Origin: an uncultured Selenomonadaceae bacterium
GTDB lineage: Bacteria; Bacillota; Negativicutes; Selenomonadales; Selenomonadaceae
DNA length: 64,000 nt
Assembly (NCBI GenBank): GCA_905233135.1
Contig: CAJOCQ010000002.1
Span: 1-64,000, forward strand
Direction of reading: 5' to 3'
This document shows, piece by piece, positions 49,253 through 59,006 of this stretch; within the stretch, counting starts at the first letter, position 1; each line of letters begins with the position of its first letter. Below the pieces are notes generated by a model. The model saw only the letters and a list, made by a program, of their open reading frames with translations. It searched no databases and had not been told where the DNA came from. The position numbers and the translations under genes are program-made.

Positions 49253-50359
49253 CTACAACTCCCCCGAAATAATTTTTTCCGATAACATTTCAATATTTTG
49301 GTTTAACTGCGAATCGAGCGGCACGCCGTATAAAATTCTGCCGCTGTTCGCAACCGAAACCAAATTGTATTCGTTGGGGAAAATCGCCGTTACGGGGTAA
49401 CCGAGTTTCAATTCAAGCTTGAATCTTTCTTCTTCGGTGCAGGGATTAACGCGCGTAAAAATCGGATAATCGAATTTATTTTTGCGCCCTCTTTCGCGCA
49501 GAATATCCATAGTTCGCCGCATATGGTCAACTTCCAAGCCGGTATTAATCATTGCAATAACAAAATTTGTATCTGCGAAGTTGCTGACATCAAGCGAAAT
49601 CGGGTTAAATCCTGCGGGCAAATCTATAAACAAATATCTGAAAACGTGCCCCGCCATACGAATTACATCAATAAAATTGTTTGTTTCTACAAGCTCGGCG
49701 TATTCGGGACGGTCGGGACTCGCCAACATCCAAAGATTATCTTGAATGTTATGAAAATACGGCGCGAAGGCAACGGGCGTCAATAATTTTATATCGTGCG
49801 TTGCGTCAACAACCGTATGACGCGGCTCAATGTCAAAGAAAATCGGCAAGTCGCCAAATTGTAAATCGCCGTCAATCAGTGCAACGCTTTCATTGGTTTT
49901 TTTTGCAATGTCAATAGCCAACATTGCGGCTAAAGTTGTACGCCCCGAACGCCCTTTTGGGCTGAAAAAAGAAATGACGCGCGAAGGTTCACGCTTGCCG
50001 CGCTTTACTGAAAGATTAATTGTTTCAAGCAGTTCTTCAGGCTTGAAAGGTTTTAACACGGAGCCTGTAACGTGCGCTTTTTGCGCTTGAAATGCAATAT
50101 CCGCGTCCCAAGCAGACATAGTTGCAATAATTTCAGCTTTTGGGAAAAGGTCAATAAACGCCGGCAACATTTCCAAAAGTTCTTCAGATTCAACGTCAAT
50201 CAAAAATAAATTCGGGTTGTAAATGTGACTTTGCCCCAACGCCGAATCTGCGTCAAAATATGTTGACAATAATTCAAAGTCTTTGGAACGTTTAAGCGTG
50301 GTGGAAATTTCTTCAGCCATTCGCCTGTCAGTTTCAACTACAATAGTTTTGTACCTCAA
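49253..50359 (-). CDS. cpaE: CpaE/TadZ-like pseudo-receiver + ParA-type ATPase
   Basis: REC-like N-terminus; ISFFSPKGRSGRTTLAAMLAIDIAKK; ALIDGDLQFGDLPIFF. Confidence 0.85.
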   Translation of the reverse strand: MRYKTIVVETDRRMAEEISTTLKRSKDFELLSTYFDADSALGQSHIYNPNLFLIDVESEELLEMLPAFIDLFPKAEIIATMSAWDADIAFQAQKAHVTGSVLKPFKPEELLETINLSVKRGKREPSRVISFFSPKGRSGRTTLAAMLAIDIAKKTNESVALIDGDLQFGDLPIFFDIEPRHTVVDATHDIKLLTPVAFAPYFHNIQDNLWMLASPDRPEYAELVETNNFIDVIRMAGHVFRYLFIDLPAGFNPISLDVSNFADTNFVIAMINTGLEVDHMRRTMDILRERGRKNKFDYPIFTRVNPCTEEERFKLELKLGYPVTAIFPNEYNLVSVANSGRILYGVPLDSQLNQNIEMLSEKIISGEL

Positions 50360-50373
50360 AAAAAATCACCGCC

Positions 50374-51216
50374 TTAACCGAAAAATTTACCGAAAATTTT
50401 TTGGAAAAATCCCTTTTTCTCTTCGGCAGCAGGAGTTTCTTCTTCAACGTGTTTGTTGGTGTATTTTGCGGCGAGGTCAATGAAACTTTTTGTAATTGCG
50501 GCGTCGGGCGAAGAAAAAATCAGCGGCACGCCTTCACGAATAGATTTATTGATTGAAGGGAAGTCGTTGGGCAGCTGATGATAAAATTTAGTGCCGATAA
50601 GCCTTTCAACGTCTTGCCCCGTGATTAATTTTTGAGAATTGGAGCGGTTTTCCACAAGGCGAATTTTACTTTCTTCATACTCAAATCTGATTAAAGTATC
50701 ATAACCGATTTTGAAATTTTTGACGGAAGGAAGAAAATCGACAACGCCGAGAAAATTAATAATCGTGCTCAAATCTAAAACGGCAAGATTTAAAGCACTG
50801 AAAGCCGCGTTTAAATCGATAACAACAAAATCAAACCATTTCAAAGAATTTACAATGTGTTCAACAACGGGAATTTCAATTCCGTAAGCGTCGAAAATGA
50901 AAGGCGGGCGCGCCAGTACGAAAAATTCAACGCCTTTACCGTCTGAATTTTTGTAGCTGTATTCGGTCAAATAACTTAAAACGTCAAAATCTTCTTCTTC
51001 GTTTTCGAGGGCTATTTGTGCGTCTGTAATTGTAACTTTCGGCTTAAGTTTTAAATAAGTTGCAATGTCGCCAAATTGTAAATCCAAATCCACCAAGCAA
51101 ACGGCGTAACCTTCATTAGCCAGCCCTGCCGCCAAATTAATTGCGGTAACAGTTTTGCCGTTGCCGGAGCTTGTGCTGAAAATGCTGATTATGACACTGT
51201 TGCGCCCTTCTGCCAT
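50374..51216 (-). CDS. second CpaE/TadZ-like ParA-family ATPase
   Basis: IISIFSTSSGNGKTVTAINLAAGLANEGYAVCLVDLDLQFGDIATYL. Confidence 0.85.
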   Translation of the reverse strand: MAEGRNSVIISIFSTSSGNGKTVTAINLAAGLANEGYAVCLVDLDLQFGDIATYLKLKPKVTITDAQIALENEEEDFDVLSYLTEYSYKNSDGKGVEFFVLARPPFIFDAYGIEIPVVEHIVNSLKWFDFVVIDLNAAFSALNLAVLDLSTIINFLGVVDFLPSVKNFKIGYDTLIRFEYEESKIRLVENRSNSQKLITGQDVERLIGTKFYHQLPNDFPSINKSIREGVPLIFSSPDAAITKSFIDLAAKYTNKHVEEETPAAEEKKGFFQKIFGKFFG

Positions 51217-51234
51217 AAAAATTTCGCCTCCCTT

Positions 51235-52839
51235 TTAAAATGCGTCCCCGTAAATTTCAACGTCAGGATTTTCATTTGAAGTATTAATTTCGACGTTGGC
51301 GGGTTTTTCTTGTTTTTGGGATTTATCTTTTTTAGATTTTTTATCTTTCTTTTTTTCGTCAAAAGGCGGCGGAAGTGCATTTAAATCAACGTCATTTAAA
51401 TTATTTTTATCGCGCTGCCCTGCGTGGTAAAGGTCGCGCAGTTCGTCACTCATACCCGCGCGTTTAACTTCGCCGTCGCCCATAATGTACGGCGTAATTA
51501 CAATAATTAATTCGCGTTTATCGCGGCTCTTTGTGGTGTATTTGAAAAATTCGCCGAGAATTGGAATATCTCCCAAAAGCGGGATTTTTGAAACTTGTTT
51601 ACTTTCAGTAGAATCCATCAAGCCGCCAATAACCATAGTTGAACCCGAATCAATGTTAATGACAGAATCTGCGCGGCGCGTAGCAATGATAGGTTGCCCG
51701 TCAACCGTTTGCCCGCTTAAATTGCTGACTTCGGTATGAACCACTGAAGTAATTCTGTTTTGCGCGTCAATGACGGGTTTAAATTGCAAAATAATACCGT
51801 AGTCTTTGAAATTGGTTGTACTGCCGTTGGCGTTTGAAACGGTGTAGGGAATTTGCCCGCCAATTTGAATAGTAGCTTGTTCGCCGCTCATAGTTGTAAT
51901 ATTCGGGCGTGATAAAATATGTGCGTCGCCTTTTGTAACGAGCGCGTGAATTGTAGCGTTAATAGGACCGAATCTTTGTTCAATCCATTTTAGCGGCTTA
52001 TCTTTAAAATCAACAGGGTCGCTGTAAGTTACACTGCTGCTTGTAGGCGCACCTGTACTTGGGTCATTATAAACGTAAACTCTTGCTTTGTTGGTTCTGT
52101 CATGTGCTTCGCCGAAAGTAAAAACGCCGCCGCTTCCGCTCTCGCCGTAGGTAATACCCAAATCTTTTGCTTTATCGGAGCTGATTTCTATAACCTGCGC
52201 CTCAAGTCGAATTTGCAAAGGATTAACCATTTCTAAAAGGTCAATGATAGTACCTGCGCTTTCAAGTTCATTTACTTCAACATTGCTGCCGCCGCCGCCG
52301 CTGGTTGCACTTGAGGTACTTAGTTGCATATCGACGTTGCTGCCGACAGATAAATTATTATCGCCGTTGCTGCCAACGTAAAGACGGGCAGTTTGCAGGG
52401 CATAATTTCTTTCATACTGATTTTGTACAGTGCCTGTCAATAAAATTCTGTCGCCGACTTTTTTAACGTGAACATCGGGCAAATTAATTGCTTTTTCGAT
52501 AATTGCCGCCTGCCCAATTTCTTCATCGACAACGTTAATTAAATATTCGTAGCGTGCGCCGTCAGCAGTCCAAATAAAAAGCGTGGTAGAGCCCTTTTTT
52601 TCTTTTGCGGTTATAACAAATTCATTTGGGGAAGTTGACGGTTGCTTGACGGTAATAACTTCGTCACTGCCTACAAAAACTCTTGAAATTTTTTTATTCA
52701 AGCTGATATATTCTGAAGCGTAAAACTCCAGCGTTATTTGTTCCCGATACGCGGCACTTTCGGCATAAACGGCAGAATTTACGGCGAGAAGCGTACCCAA
52801 TACCGGCATAAAAAATTTTCCGTATTTCATAATTCTCAC
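51235..52839 (-). CDS. cpaC: CpaC/RcpA secretin
   Basis: HILSRPNITTMSGEQATIQIGGQIPYTV...VIGGLMDSTESKQVSKIPLLGDIPILGEFFKYTTKSRDKRELIIVITPYIM. Confidence 0.95.
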   Translation of the reverse strand: MRIMKYGKFFMPVLGTLLAVNSAVYAESAAYREQITLEFYASEYISLNKKISRVFVGSDEVITVKQPSTSPNEFVITAKEKKGSTTLFIWTADGARYEYLINVVDEEIGQAAIIEKAINLPDVHVKKVGDRILLTGTVQNQYERNYALQTARLYVGSNGDNNLSVGSNVDMQLSTSSATSGGGGSNVEVNELESAGTIIDLLEMVNPLQIRLEAQVIEISSDKAKDLGITYGESGSGGVFTFGEAHDRTNKARVYVYNDPSTGAPTSSSVTYSDPVDFKDKPLKWIEQRFGPINATIHALVTKGDAHILSRPNITTMSGEQATIQIGGQIPYTVSNANGSTTNFKDYGIILQFKPVIDAQNRITSVVHTEVSNLSGQTVDGQPIIATRRADSVINIDSGSTMVIGGLMDSTESKQVSKIPLLGDIPILGEFFKYTTKSRDKRELIIVITPYIMGDGEVKRAGMSDELRDLYHAGQRDKNNLNDVDLNALPPPFDEKKKDKKSKKDKSQKQEKPANVEINTSNENPDVEIYGDAF

Positions 52840-52853
52840 TCTTCACTGTTCAA

Positions 52854-53882
52854 TTAAGGCGTTACTGATGTTTTTGGTGAATTGGCATTATTATTTGCTG
52901 TAGCATTTTGTGCGGTAGCAGAATCATCTTTATTGCCGTAAATAATTTCGATTTTATTTTCTGCGGGCGCAACCGGAGCTTGCACGGGTGTTTGTGCAGG
53001 TGCAGTTTGCGCTGTTTCAGATTGGGCGGGAGTTTTTACGGATTCCATAACGTATTGTGCGCCTGTAATGTAGTCACTTTGCGGGACGAGCGGGCGCAAC
53101 ATTAAATAAATATCGCCGAGTTTTGTAGCAGAAACAAGCATCATAACTTCTTCGGGGCGCAACGCCAAAGTTGCCATTGTAGGATTGGCAATAGCGGTTG
53201 TTTCTGGATTAACCGAAGGGTCATTGTTATTGTTGTTGTTGTTATTATTGTTATTATTATTGCCGTTGTCGGAATTGTTGCGCACGCCCATATTTTGGTT
53301 AATGCTCAATAATAAAACATCTTGCAAAAGCAGGCGACTTGTAACCTTGTTATTTTCAGCCTCAATCAAAAGAACGTCAACATAATCGCCGGGCTTTGCA
53401 AAACCTGAAACGCCCGTAATATCGTTAATAGCTATTGAAACTGCGCGGCAATCGGGCGGAATACTTCCGACAAATCCTGCCATTGCTGCATTTTGGTAAA
53501 CTTTTGCGTGAGTAATTACGTCGCCCTTGTAAATTCTTTCTCGCGCAGGTTTATTTGCAACTTCTGCAATATCAGTAACTGCGTCTTGCGGAACCATATT
53601 TTCGGGCATTTCTTGAGTCTCCAACAAGTTGCTTACAAGCATACTTCTCGGCTCAATATTTCCCGCCGCAACTACAACATTAACCGTTTTAATTTTGGGA
53701 GTTTGATTTTCTTCGGTGGCTTGTTGTTGTTCTACTTCGGGCGGCGGCGCGTTACGTGAACCGCTTGAAAGCATTGTCAGTGCAATATACATTAAAAAAA
53801 AGATAATAATTGCTGCAACACCGGCTAATGCTAACAGTTGGCGCGGGCGTAAGTTACTCAACCAATCAAAAAACCTTCTCAA
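52854..53882 (-). CDS. cpaB: CpaB/RcpC pilus assembly protein
   Basis: VVVAAGNIEPRSMLVSNLLETQEMP...RAVSIAINDITGVSGFAKPGDYVDVLL. Confidence 0.92.
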   Translation of the reverse strand: MRRFFDWLSNLRPRQLLALAGVAAIIIFFLMYIALTMLSSGSRNAPPPEVEQQQATEENQTPKIKTVNVVVAAGNIEPRSMLVSNLLETQEMPENMVPQDAVTDIAEVANKPARERIYKGDVITHAKVYQNAAMAGFVGSIPPDCRAVSIAINDITGVSGFAKPGDYVDVLLIEAENNKVTSRLLLQDVLLLSINQNMGVRNNSDNGNNNNNNNNNNNNNDPSVNPETTAIANPTMATLALRPEEVMMLVSATKLGDIYLMLRPLVPQSDYITGAQYVMESVKTPAQSETAQTAPAQTPVQAPVAPAENKIEIIYGNKDDSATAQNATANNNANSPKTSVTP

Positions 53883-53958
53883 CTAAACCTAAACCTTCTT
53901 TCTTTGTAGATTTTTTTGTGGTATATGTAACACTAACCGATCATACTTATATTGACAC

Positions 53959-53987
53959 ATTCTAAAACTTTTTGGTATTATTGTCAA
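53959..53987 (-). promoter_or_regulatory. promoter of the tad operon (upstream of cpaB)
   Basis: Minus strand TTGACA-N17-TAGAAT. Confidence 0.65.
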
Positions 53988-54019
53988 TCAAACTCAAGGG
54001 CGGGGGTGCGTGTTAATCC

Positions 54020-54364
54020 GTGTTAAAACAATGTAAAATACAAAATACTGACGGCGAAAAAATTTTTTTGCTGGAAATTGCCGACAATTTTTTCAAAAGA
54101 TTTTGCGGGCTAATGTTAAGAAAAAAAATTCCGCAAGGGCGCGGACTTTTAATTTTGCCTTGCAACAGCATTCATATGCTTTTTATGCGCTTTTCAATCG
54201 ACGCGGTTTATATTGACGAAAATTACAGAGTCAAAAAGATTGTAAAAAATTTGCCGCCTTGGCTCGGAATGTCGATTTGCGCGGGCGCGCACGCGGTTAT
54301 TGAATTGGCGGCGGGCGAAGCTGACAGGTTGAATTTTAAAATTGGCAGTAAAATTTATTTCTAG
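54020..54364 (+). CDS. DUF192-family protein
   Basis: FFKRFCGLMLRKKIPQGRGLLILPCNSIHMLFMRFSIDAVYID. Confidence 0.85.
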   Translation: MLKQCKIQNTDGEKIFLLEIADNFFKRFCGLMLRKKIPQGRGLLILPCNSIHMLFMRFSIDAVYIDENYRVKKIVKNLPPWLGMSICAGAHAVIELAAGEADRLNFKIGSKIYF

Positions 54365-54442
54365 GATGTATTTGCAAATTAAAAATTTTAAGGCAAAAAG
54401 CAGTAGGCACTAGAGTATGTTTACAAATTAAAATTTTTGAAT

Positions 54443-54476
54443 GTACTTTCTTTTTCCGAAGCAAAAAAGAAAGTAC
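54443..54476. repeat. dispersed palindrome family, copy B
   Basis: GTACTTTCTTTTTccgaagcAAAAAAGAAAGTAC. Confidence 0.8.
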
Positions 54477-54601
54477 CAAAGAAAAGTGCTTTTAATCGCG
54501 TGCGTAGTCGGAGACCCGCTGAAATCGCATCCTGCGATTTGCGCGGGAAGGGCGCGCGTCCTGCGCGCCGTCAATTTTTTTCTTTGTAAACACGTTCTAA
54601 T

Positions 54602-56233
54602 TTAGCCTACACCGTCAGCACCTTTATAATAAAAGCCGTTGCGCCCGTGTTTTTTGACGTAATAGAGCGCGTTATCAGCCGCTTTAAAAATTGTATCGTA
54701 ATCTTTGCCGTCGTTGGGAACTATAGCAATTCCAATGCTTGCCGTAACGCCGGGATTTACGCCGTCAATCAGCAACGCCGGCGCAACAGATTTAATATCC
54801 TTTGCCTTGCGAATAACAATTTCTATATCGGGCAAGTTGTCAATAATTACAACAAATTCATCGCCGCCGAATCTGCCTATGCAGTCATTCGGGCGGAATT
54901 TTTTTCGCAAATTTTTGGCAAACTCCATTAAAACTTTGTCGCCGAATTGATGTCCGTGGGTATCGTTAGCTTCTTTAAAGTGATCCAAGTCAATTATGTA
55001 CATTGCCAAAAATGTATCATTTTGTTCAGTTTTGTTGAAAGTTTGCAGTTTCATTTTGCCGATATTTTCAGTAGTAGCTTTGTTATAAAGTTTAGTAAGC
55101 GTGTCGAGTTCAGCTTCAAGTTGGTAAGCGTCGCGGGCGGAGCGAATTTTATTGAACGCCGCCGCCATTTGCCCAAATTCGTCGTCTGATTGAATTTCGA
55201 TTTTTTCAATTTTGCCGTTGCCTGAAATAATTTTGTTGGCAGCGTCGGTAATTTTAACCAACGGGCGCGTAACTTTGAATGAAATTAAAAACGCCAATAT
55301 AAAAATTACCGCCATTATAATTGTGCCGAGAATAATCGACTGAAAAATTTTATAATAAACTTGTTCCAAAATCTGCGCGTAGGGTTGAATTGTGATAATA
55401 ATCCAATTTGTACGCCAATTTCTTGAATAATTTATAATGCAATCTTTGCCGTCGACTCTGGCGCGGAAATTGCCGAAACTGCTTTTTTTTATTTTATCTG
55501 CAAGGTATTTGTAACGCCCTACGCCGTTTGCTTCTTTTATAAAGCCGGAATAATTTTCTTTGTCAGAATGTGCGATAGTTTTGCCTTCGCGGTCGATTAT
55601 GATAACCGAATTTTCGTCGCTGTCGTAACTTTGAATAAATTCCTGCAAAACATTCAAATTAAAATTTCGCTGTACCATACCGATAGGCTTGTTTAGGTTA
55701 TCTTTAACGGGCACTTCCAAAATAATAACTCTTTCGCCGGTGGAGCGGCTTATTAAAATATCAGAAATAAAACTGCGCCCGCGCATAGCCTCATGGAAAT
55801 GTTGACGCCCGCTAAGATTTACCAAAGGCGCGTAGTCGGTGCGAACAATTTGTTGGGCGTCCTTGCCTGTCAGCGCGGTTAAATTTTTATCACGGAAAAT
55901 TCTGTTTGTATCAAAAATAAGATTTTGCATTTCTTGAAAATTTGATTCGTTGGGGTTTTGAAGGTATTCGACAAGAATTGGATTTATAGCCAAAGAGTGC
56001 AACACGTGAAAATTTTTATCACAAAGTTGAGTAACGTACTGCGACACAATAGAATTTTTAAGTAATCCGTTTTTTTGGGCGTGGTCTTCCAATTCTTCCA
56101 TTGTATTTCTTGCGCTGAACAAAGTTACAATTATGAGCGGCACTGCGCCCATAATGATAAGGAGTAGAAAAATTTTATTTCTGATGCTCCTTGTAATTGC
56201 CATTTCTCGTGCGACAAAACTTTGACGCCGCAC
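54602..56233 (-). CDS. Cache-HAMP-GGDEF diguanylate cyclase
   Basis: RPNDCIGRFGGDEFVVII (active site plus RxxD I-site); two TMs. Confidence 0.92.
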   Translation of the reverse strand: MRRQSFVAREMAITRSIRNKIFLLLIIMGAVPLIIVTLFSARNTMEELEDHAQKNGLLKNSIVSQYVTQLCDKNFHVLHSLAINPILVEYLQNPNESNFQEMQNLIFDTNRIFRDKNLTALTGKDAQQIVRTDYAPLVNLSGRQHFHEAMRGRSFISDILISRSTGERVIILEVPVKDNLNKPIGMVQRNFNLNVLQEFIQSYDSDENSVIIIDREGKTIAHSDKENYSGFIKEANGVGRYKYLADKIKKSSFGNFRARVDGKDCIINYSRNWRTNWIIITIQPYAQILEQVYYKIFQSIILGTIIMAVIFILAFLISFKVTRPLVKITDAANKIISGNGKIEKIEIQSDDEFGQMAAAFNKIRSARDAYQLEAELDTLTKLYNKATTENIGKMKLQTFNKTEQNDTFLAMYIIDLDHFKEANDTHGHQFGDKVLMEFAKNLRKKFRPNDCIGRFGGDEFVVIIDNLPDIEIVIRKAKDIKSVAPALLIDGVNPGVTASIGIAIVPNDGKDYDTIFKAADNALYYVKKHGRNGFYYKGADGVG

Positions 56234-56352
56234 ACTCCCCCCTTTAATTTTTTTCGGTAATTATAATGTAGAAATTGGAAAATCTCAATAAAAAATTTAG
56301 TTTCAATTTTTTTATAATACAGCGTTTCTTTGCTTTAGAAATTATTTTAAAT

Positions 56353-56366
56353 GTACTTTCTTTTTC
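56353..56366. repeat. dispersed palindrome family, partial copy C
   Basis: ATGTACTTTCTTTTTC left arm only. Confidence 0.45.
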
Positions 56367-56484
56367 CTGCGCGGCTTACGTAGTAAAGCGTACTCTCTTG
56401 CAAAAAATATTGCGAGCTGAGGCTGAGTGACGGGCGGGTTTTTCAATTCCATAACACCTGAAATCGTACAGCATTTTTTCCAAC

Positions 56485-56515
56485 AAAAAAAGCCGAATGA
56501 AAATTCATTCGACTA
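56485..56515 (-). terminator. terD terminator
   Basis: AGCCGAATGaaaattCATTCGACT. Confidence 0.7.
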
Positions 56516-56536
56516 AAAAATTTTTTTGATTAGAAA

Positions 56537-57115
56537 TTAAACGTTGACGCCGTAATTTTTGCCGAGCGCGGCAAGCCCGCCGCTCCAGCCGCTGCCTATT
56601 GCGTTAAATTTCCATTCGCCGTTATGGCGATAAATTTCGCCGACAACAACTGCAGTTTCAACTGAAAAATCTTCGCCCAAATCGTAGCGAATCAATTCCT
56701 GTTGCGTTACATCGTCAACAACGCGAATAAAAGCGTTTGAAACTTGCCCGAAAGTTTGTTTGCGTGCTTCGGCGTCGTAAATTGTAACGGTAAAATCGAT
56801 TTTTTCGATATTTGCGGGAACTTTTTCGAGGTCGATTTTAATTTCTTCGTCGTCGCCGTCGCCGGAGCCCGTCAAGTTATCGCCCAAATGTTCGACTGAG
56901 CCGCTTTTGTGTTTCAAATTGTTGTAGAAAACAAAATCTTCGTCGCTTGTAACTTTGCCGTTTGCGCCGAGCAAAAATGCCGCCGCGTCCAAATCGAAAT
57001 CAAAGCCGCCGTCATACTTGTTGGTATCCCAGCCCAAGCCGATTAAAATTTTTTTCAAGCTGGGATTACCCTTTGTCAAGTCAACTTTCTGCCCTTTTCT
57101 TAAACTTACAGCCAT
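56537..57115 (-). CDS. terD: TerD-family protein
   Basis: [47 protein letters not shown]. Confidence 0.93.
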   Translation of the reverse strand: MAVSLRKGQKVDLTKGNPSLKKILIGLGWDTNKYDGGFDFDLDAAAFLLGANGKVTSDEDFVFYNNLKHKSGSVEHLGDNLTGSGDGDDEEIKIDLEKVPANIEKIDFTVTIYDAEARKQTFGQVSNAFIRVVDDVTQQELIRYDLGEDFSVETAVVVGEIYRHNGEWKFNAIGSGWSGGLAALGKNYGVNV

Positions 57116-57119
57116 TAGT

Positions 57120-57142
57120 AAAACTTCCTTTCAGTCAGTTTT
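57120..57142 (-). promoter_or_regulatory. 23-nt leader shared with groEL
   Basis: AAAACTGACTGAAAGGAAGTTTT on minus strand. Confidence 0.7.
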
Positions 57143-57216
57143 AGGGTTCCAAGGTTCCAGGAAAGAGGGATTAGTGAATTTTCACTCTTCCCTCTTCCTT
57201 TGAACCCTTGAACCCT
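57143..57216 (-). repeat. stop-anchored long hairpin between terD-family genes
   Basis: AGGGTTCCAAGGTTCCAGGAAAGAGGGAttAGTGAAttTTCACTctTCCCTCTTCCTTTGAACCCTTGAACCCT. Confidence 0.85.
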
Positions 57217-58385
57217 TATTTGCGTCCGACAGTCCACCTCAAGCCCCAATCAAAATCTTCATCCATTTCTTGGGAATCGTGGTAAAAGCGAACGATTTTT
57301 TCAACACTAAAAGTTTCGCCGACATTTTCCAAAAGTGCAATCGCGCAGGTTCTTTTTTCGGATCCGTATTCGTCCATACGCACAATAAGTTCAGGACTGC
57401 CGGGACATTTTACGGTAACAACGGCGTTTGCGCCTTCCCAATTTGCCGCGCCTTCATAAATAAAAGTAAAAATTAAAATGCGCTGAATTTTGTTGACAAA
57501 TTTACCGTTAATGCGCAAAGTTTCGCCGCCTTCAAAGTCGCCTGTTCTGTCGTCGCCGTCAAGGGCAATGTAGGGCGGCTTTGTCAAACTGCCGAAAAGA
57601 TTTCCCAACGCTTGCACTGCGCCCGCGCGTCCGTCCTTCAACTCAAAAAGGCAAGCCAAATCTAAATCAATGGCGTTGCTGAAAAAACCTTGCGGCTTGC
57701 GCCAATTCAGATTTATAACAATTTCGCCCAAAGTATTGCCGCGCTTAATCAGATTAACTCTTTGCCCTTTGCGCAATTCGATTTTTTTAGGCGCGGAATT
57801 TTGCGACGTTTGACGCACGGTATTAATATTTTTTTTCTGCGGCGGCGTAGGAGGCGGTGGCGGCGGAGCTGTCATTTCGTCAGAAACTTCAATACCGAAA
57901 TCGTTGCAAAGAGCGGCAAGTCCGCCCTTAAAGCCTGCACCCGTTGCATTGAATTTCCACGCGCCTTTATAGCGGTAAATTTCGCCCAAAACTATTGCTG
58001 TTTCAACGGTAAATTGGTCAGGCTTGAAGGTTGCAATTTCGGTACCGTAAAAATCTTGCAATATTAAATTTGCGCCGCTGATTTTGCTGAAATTTTGTTT
58101 GCGCGTGTCGGCTTCGTAAATTGTAGCAGTTATTGAAATTTTTTCAACATGGCGCGGAATTTTTGTTAAATCGATTTCAACAGAATCGTCGCTGCAATGT
58201 GTAACGCTTCCTGATTTATGGCGCGGGTTGCCGTAAAAAACAAAATCTTCATCGCCTGCAACTTTGCCGTTATTTTGTAGCAAAAATGCCGCCGTGTCAA
58301 TATCCAATGCACCGGAATTTCTTTCAAAAGTTACTTTTAACAAATTTTCATTGAGCGTTATTTTTTGTCCCTTACGCAACTCCAT
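57216..58385 (-). CDS. two-domain TerD-family protein
   Basis: Two TerD-like halves joined by PPPPPPTPPQKK linker. Confidence 0.85.
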   Translation of the reverse strand: MELRKGQKITLNENLLKVTFERNSGALDIDTAAFLLQNNGKVAGDEDFVFYGNPRHKSGSVTHCSDDSVEIDLTKIPRHVEKISITATIYEADTRKQNFSKISGANLILQDFYGTEIATFKPDQFTVETAIVLGEIYRYKGAWKFNATGAGFKGGLAALCNDFGIEVSDEMTAPPPPPPTPPQKKNINTVRQTSQNSAPKKIELRKGQRVNLIKRGNTLGEIVINLNWRKPQGFFSNAIDLDLACLFELKDGRAGAVQALGNLFGSLTKPPYIALDGDDRTGDFEGGETLRINGKFVNKIQRILIFTFIYEGAANWEGANAVVTVKCPGSPELIVRMDEYGSEKRTCAIALLENVGETFSVEKIVRFYHDSQEMDEDFDWGLRWTVGRK

Positions 58386-58438
58386 TTTTAAAACTCCTTT
58401 CAATCGATTTTAGATAACGCGCATTATTTCTTGGAAAA

Positions 58439-58909
58439 TTAAATTTTTTGCTTGTCACGAATTGCGCGCTCAATGTCTCGCTTAGCGGATTTTTCGGCAA
58501 GTGCGGCGCGTTTATCGTAATTATGTTTACCGCTTGCAAGAGCCAATTCAAGTTTTGCTTTGCCGTTTTTAAAATAGATTTTCAGCGGAATTAAAGTAAA
58601 ACCTTTTTCGCGCGTTTTGCCGAAAAGTTTTAAAATTTCTTTTTTGTGCATAAGCAGACGCCGCCGCCTCAACGGGTCATGATTGAAAATATTTCCCTGT
58701 TCGTAAGGGCTTATGTGCATATGTTCAACAAAAATTTCGCCGTTTTTAACTTCGGCGTAACTGTCCTTCAAATTTGCTTTACCGGCGCACAAGCTTTTTA
58801 CTTCGGTGCCTTTCAGTTCAATGCCCGCTTCGTAAGTTTCGTGAATAAAATAATCATGGCGCGCCTTTCGATTTTCGCACGCAACTTTTACACCTTTAGC
58901 CTTTGGCAA
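58439..58909 (-). CDS. smpB: SsrA-binding protein
   Basis: [41 protein letters not shown]. Confidence 0.95.
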   Translation of the reverse strand: MPKAKGVKVACENRKARHDYFIHETYEAGIELKGTEVKSLCAGKANLKDSYAEVKNGEIFVEHMHISPYEQGNIFNHDPLRRRRLLMHKKEILKLFGKTREKGFTLIPLKIYFKNGKAKLELALASGKHNYDKRAALAEKSAKRDIERAIRDKQKI

Positions 58910-58934
58910 GGAAATTTCTCCCTTCGGTCGATTT

Positions 58935-59006
58935 TCAGGTTTCAGGTAATAGGTTTCAGGTTTTAGGAAATTTTACTAACACCTGTCACCCGGCACCTGA
59001 CACCTA
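58935..59006 (-). repeat. heptamer array hairpin between GGDEF gene and smpB
   Basis: Minus strand TAGGTGTC AGGTGCC GGGTGAC AGGTGTT ... CCTAAAA CCTGAAA CCTATTA CCTGAAA CCTGA. Confidence 0.85.

Noticed and set aside
57216-58385. Complete tellurite-resistance (ter) operon
   Set aside because: Only two TerD-family genes are present; no TerB, TerC or TerA/Z companions in the window.
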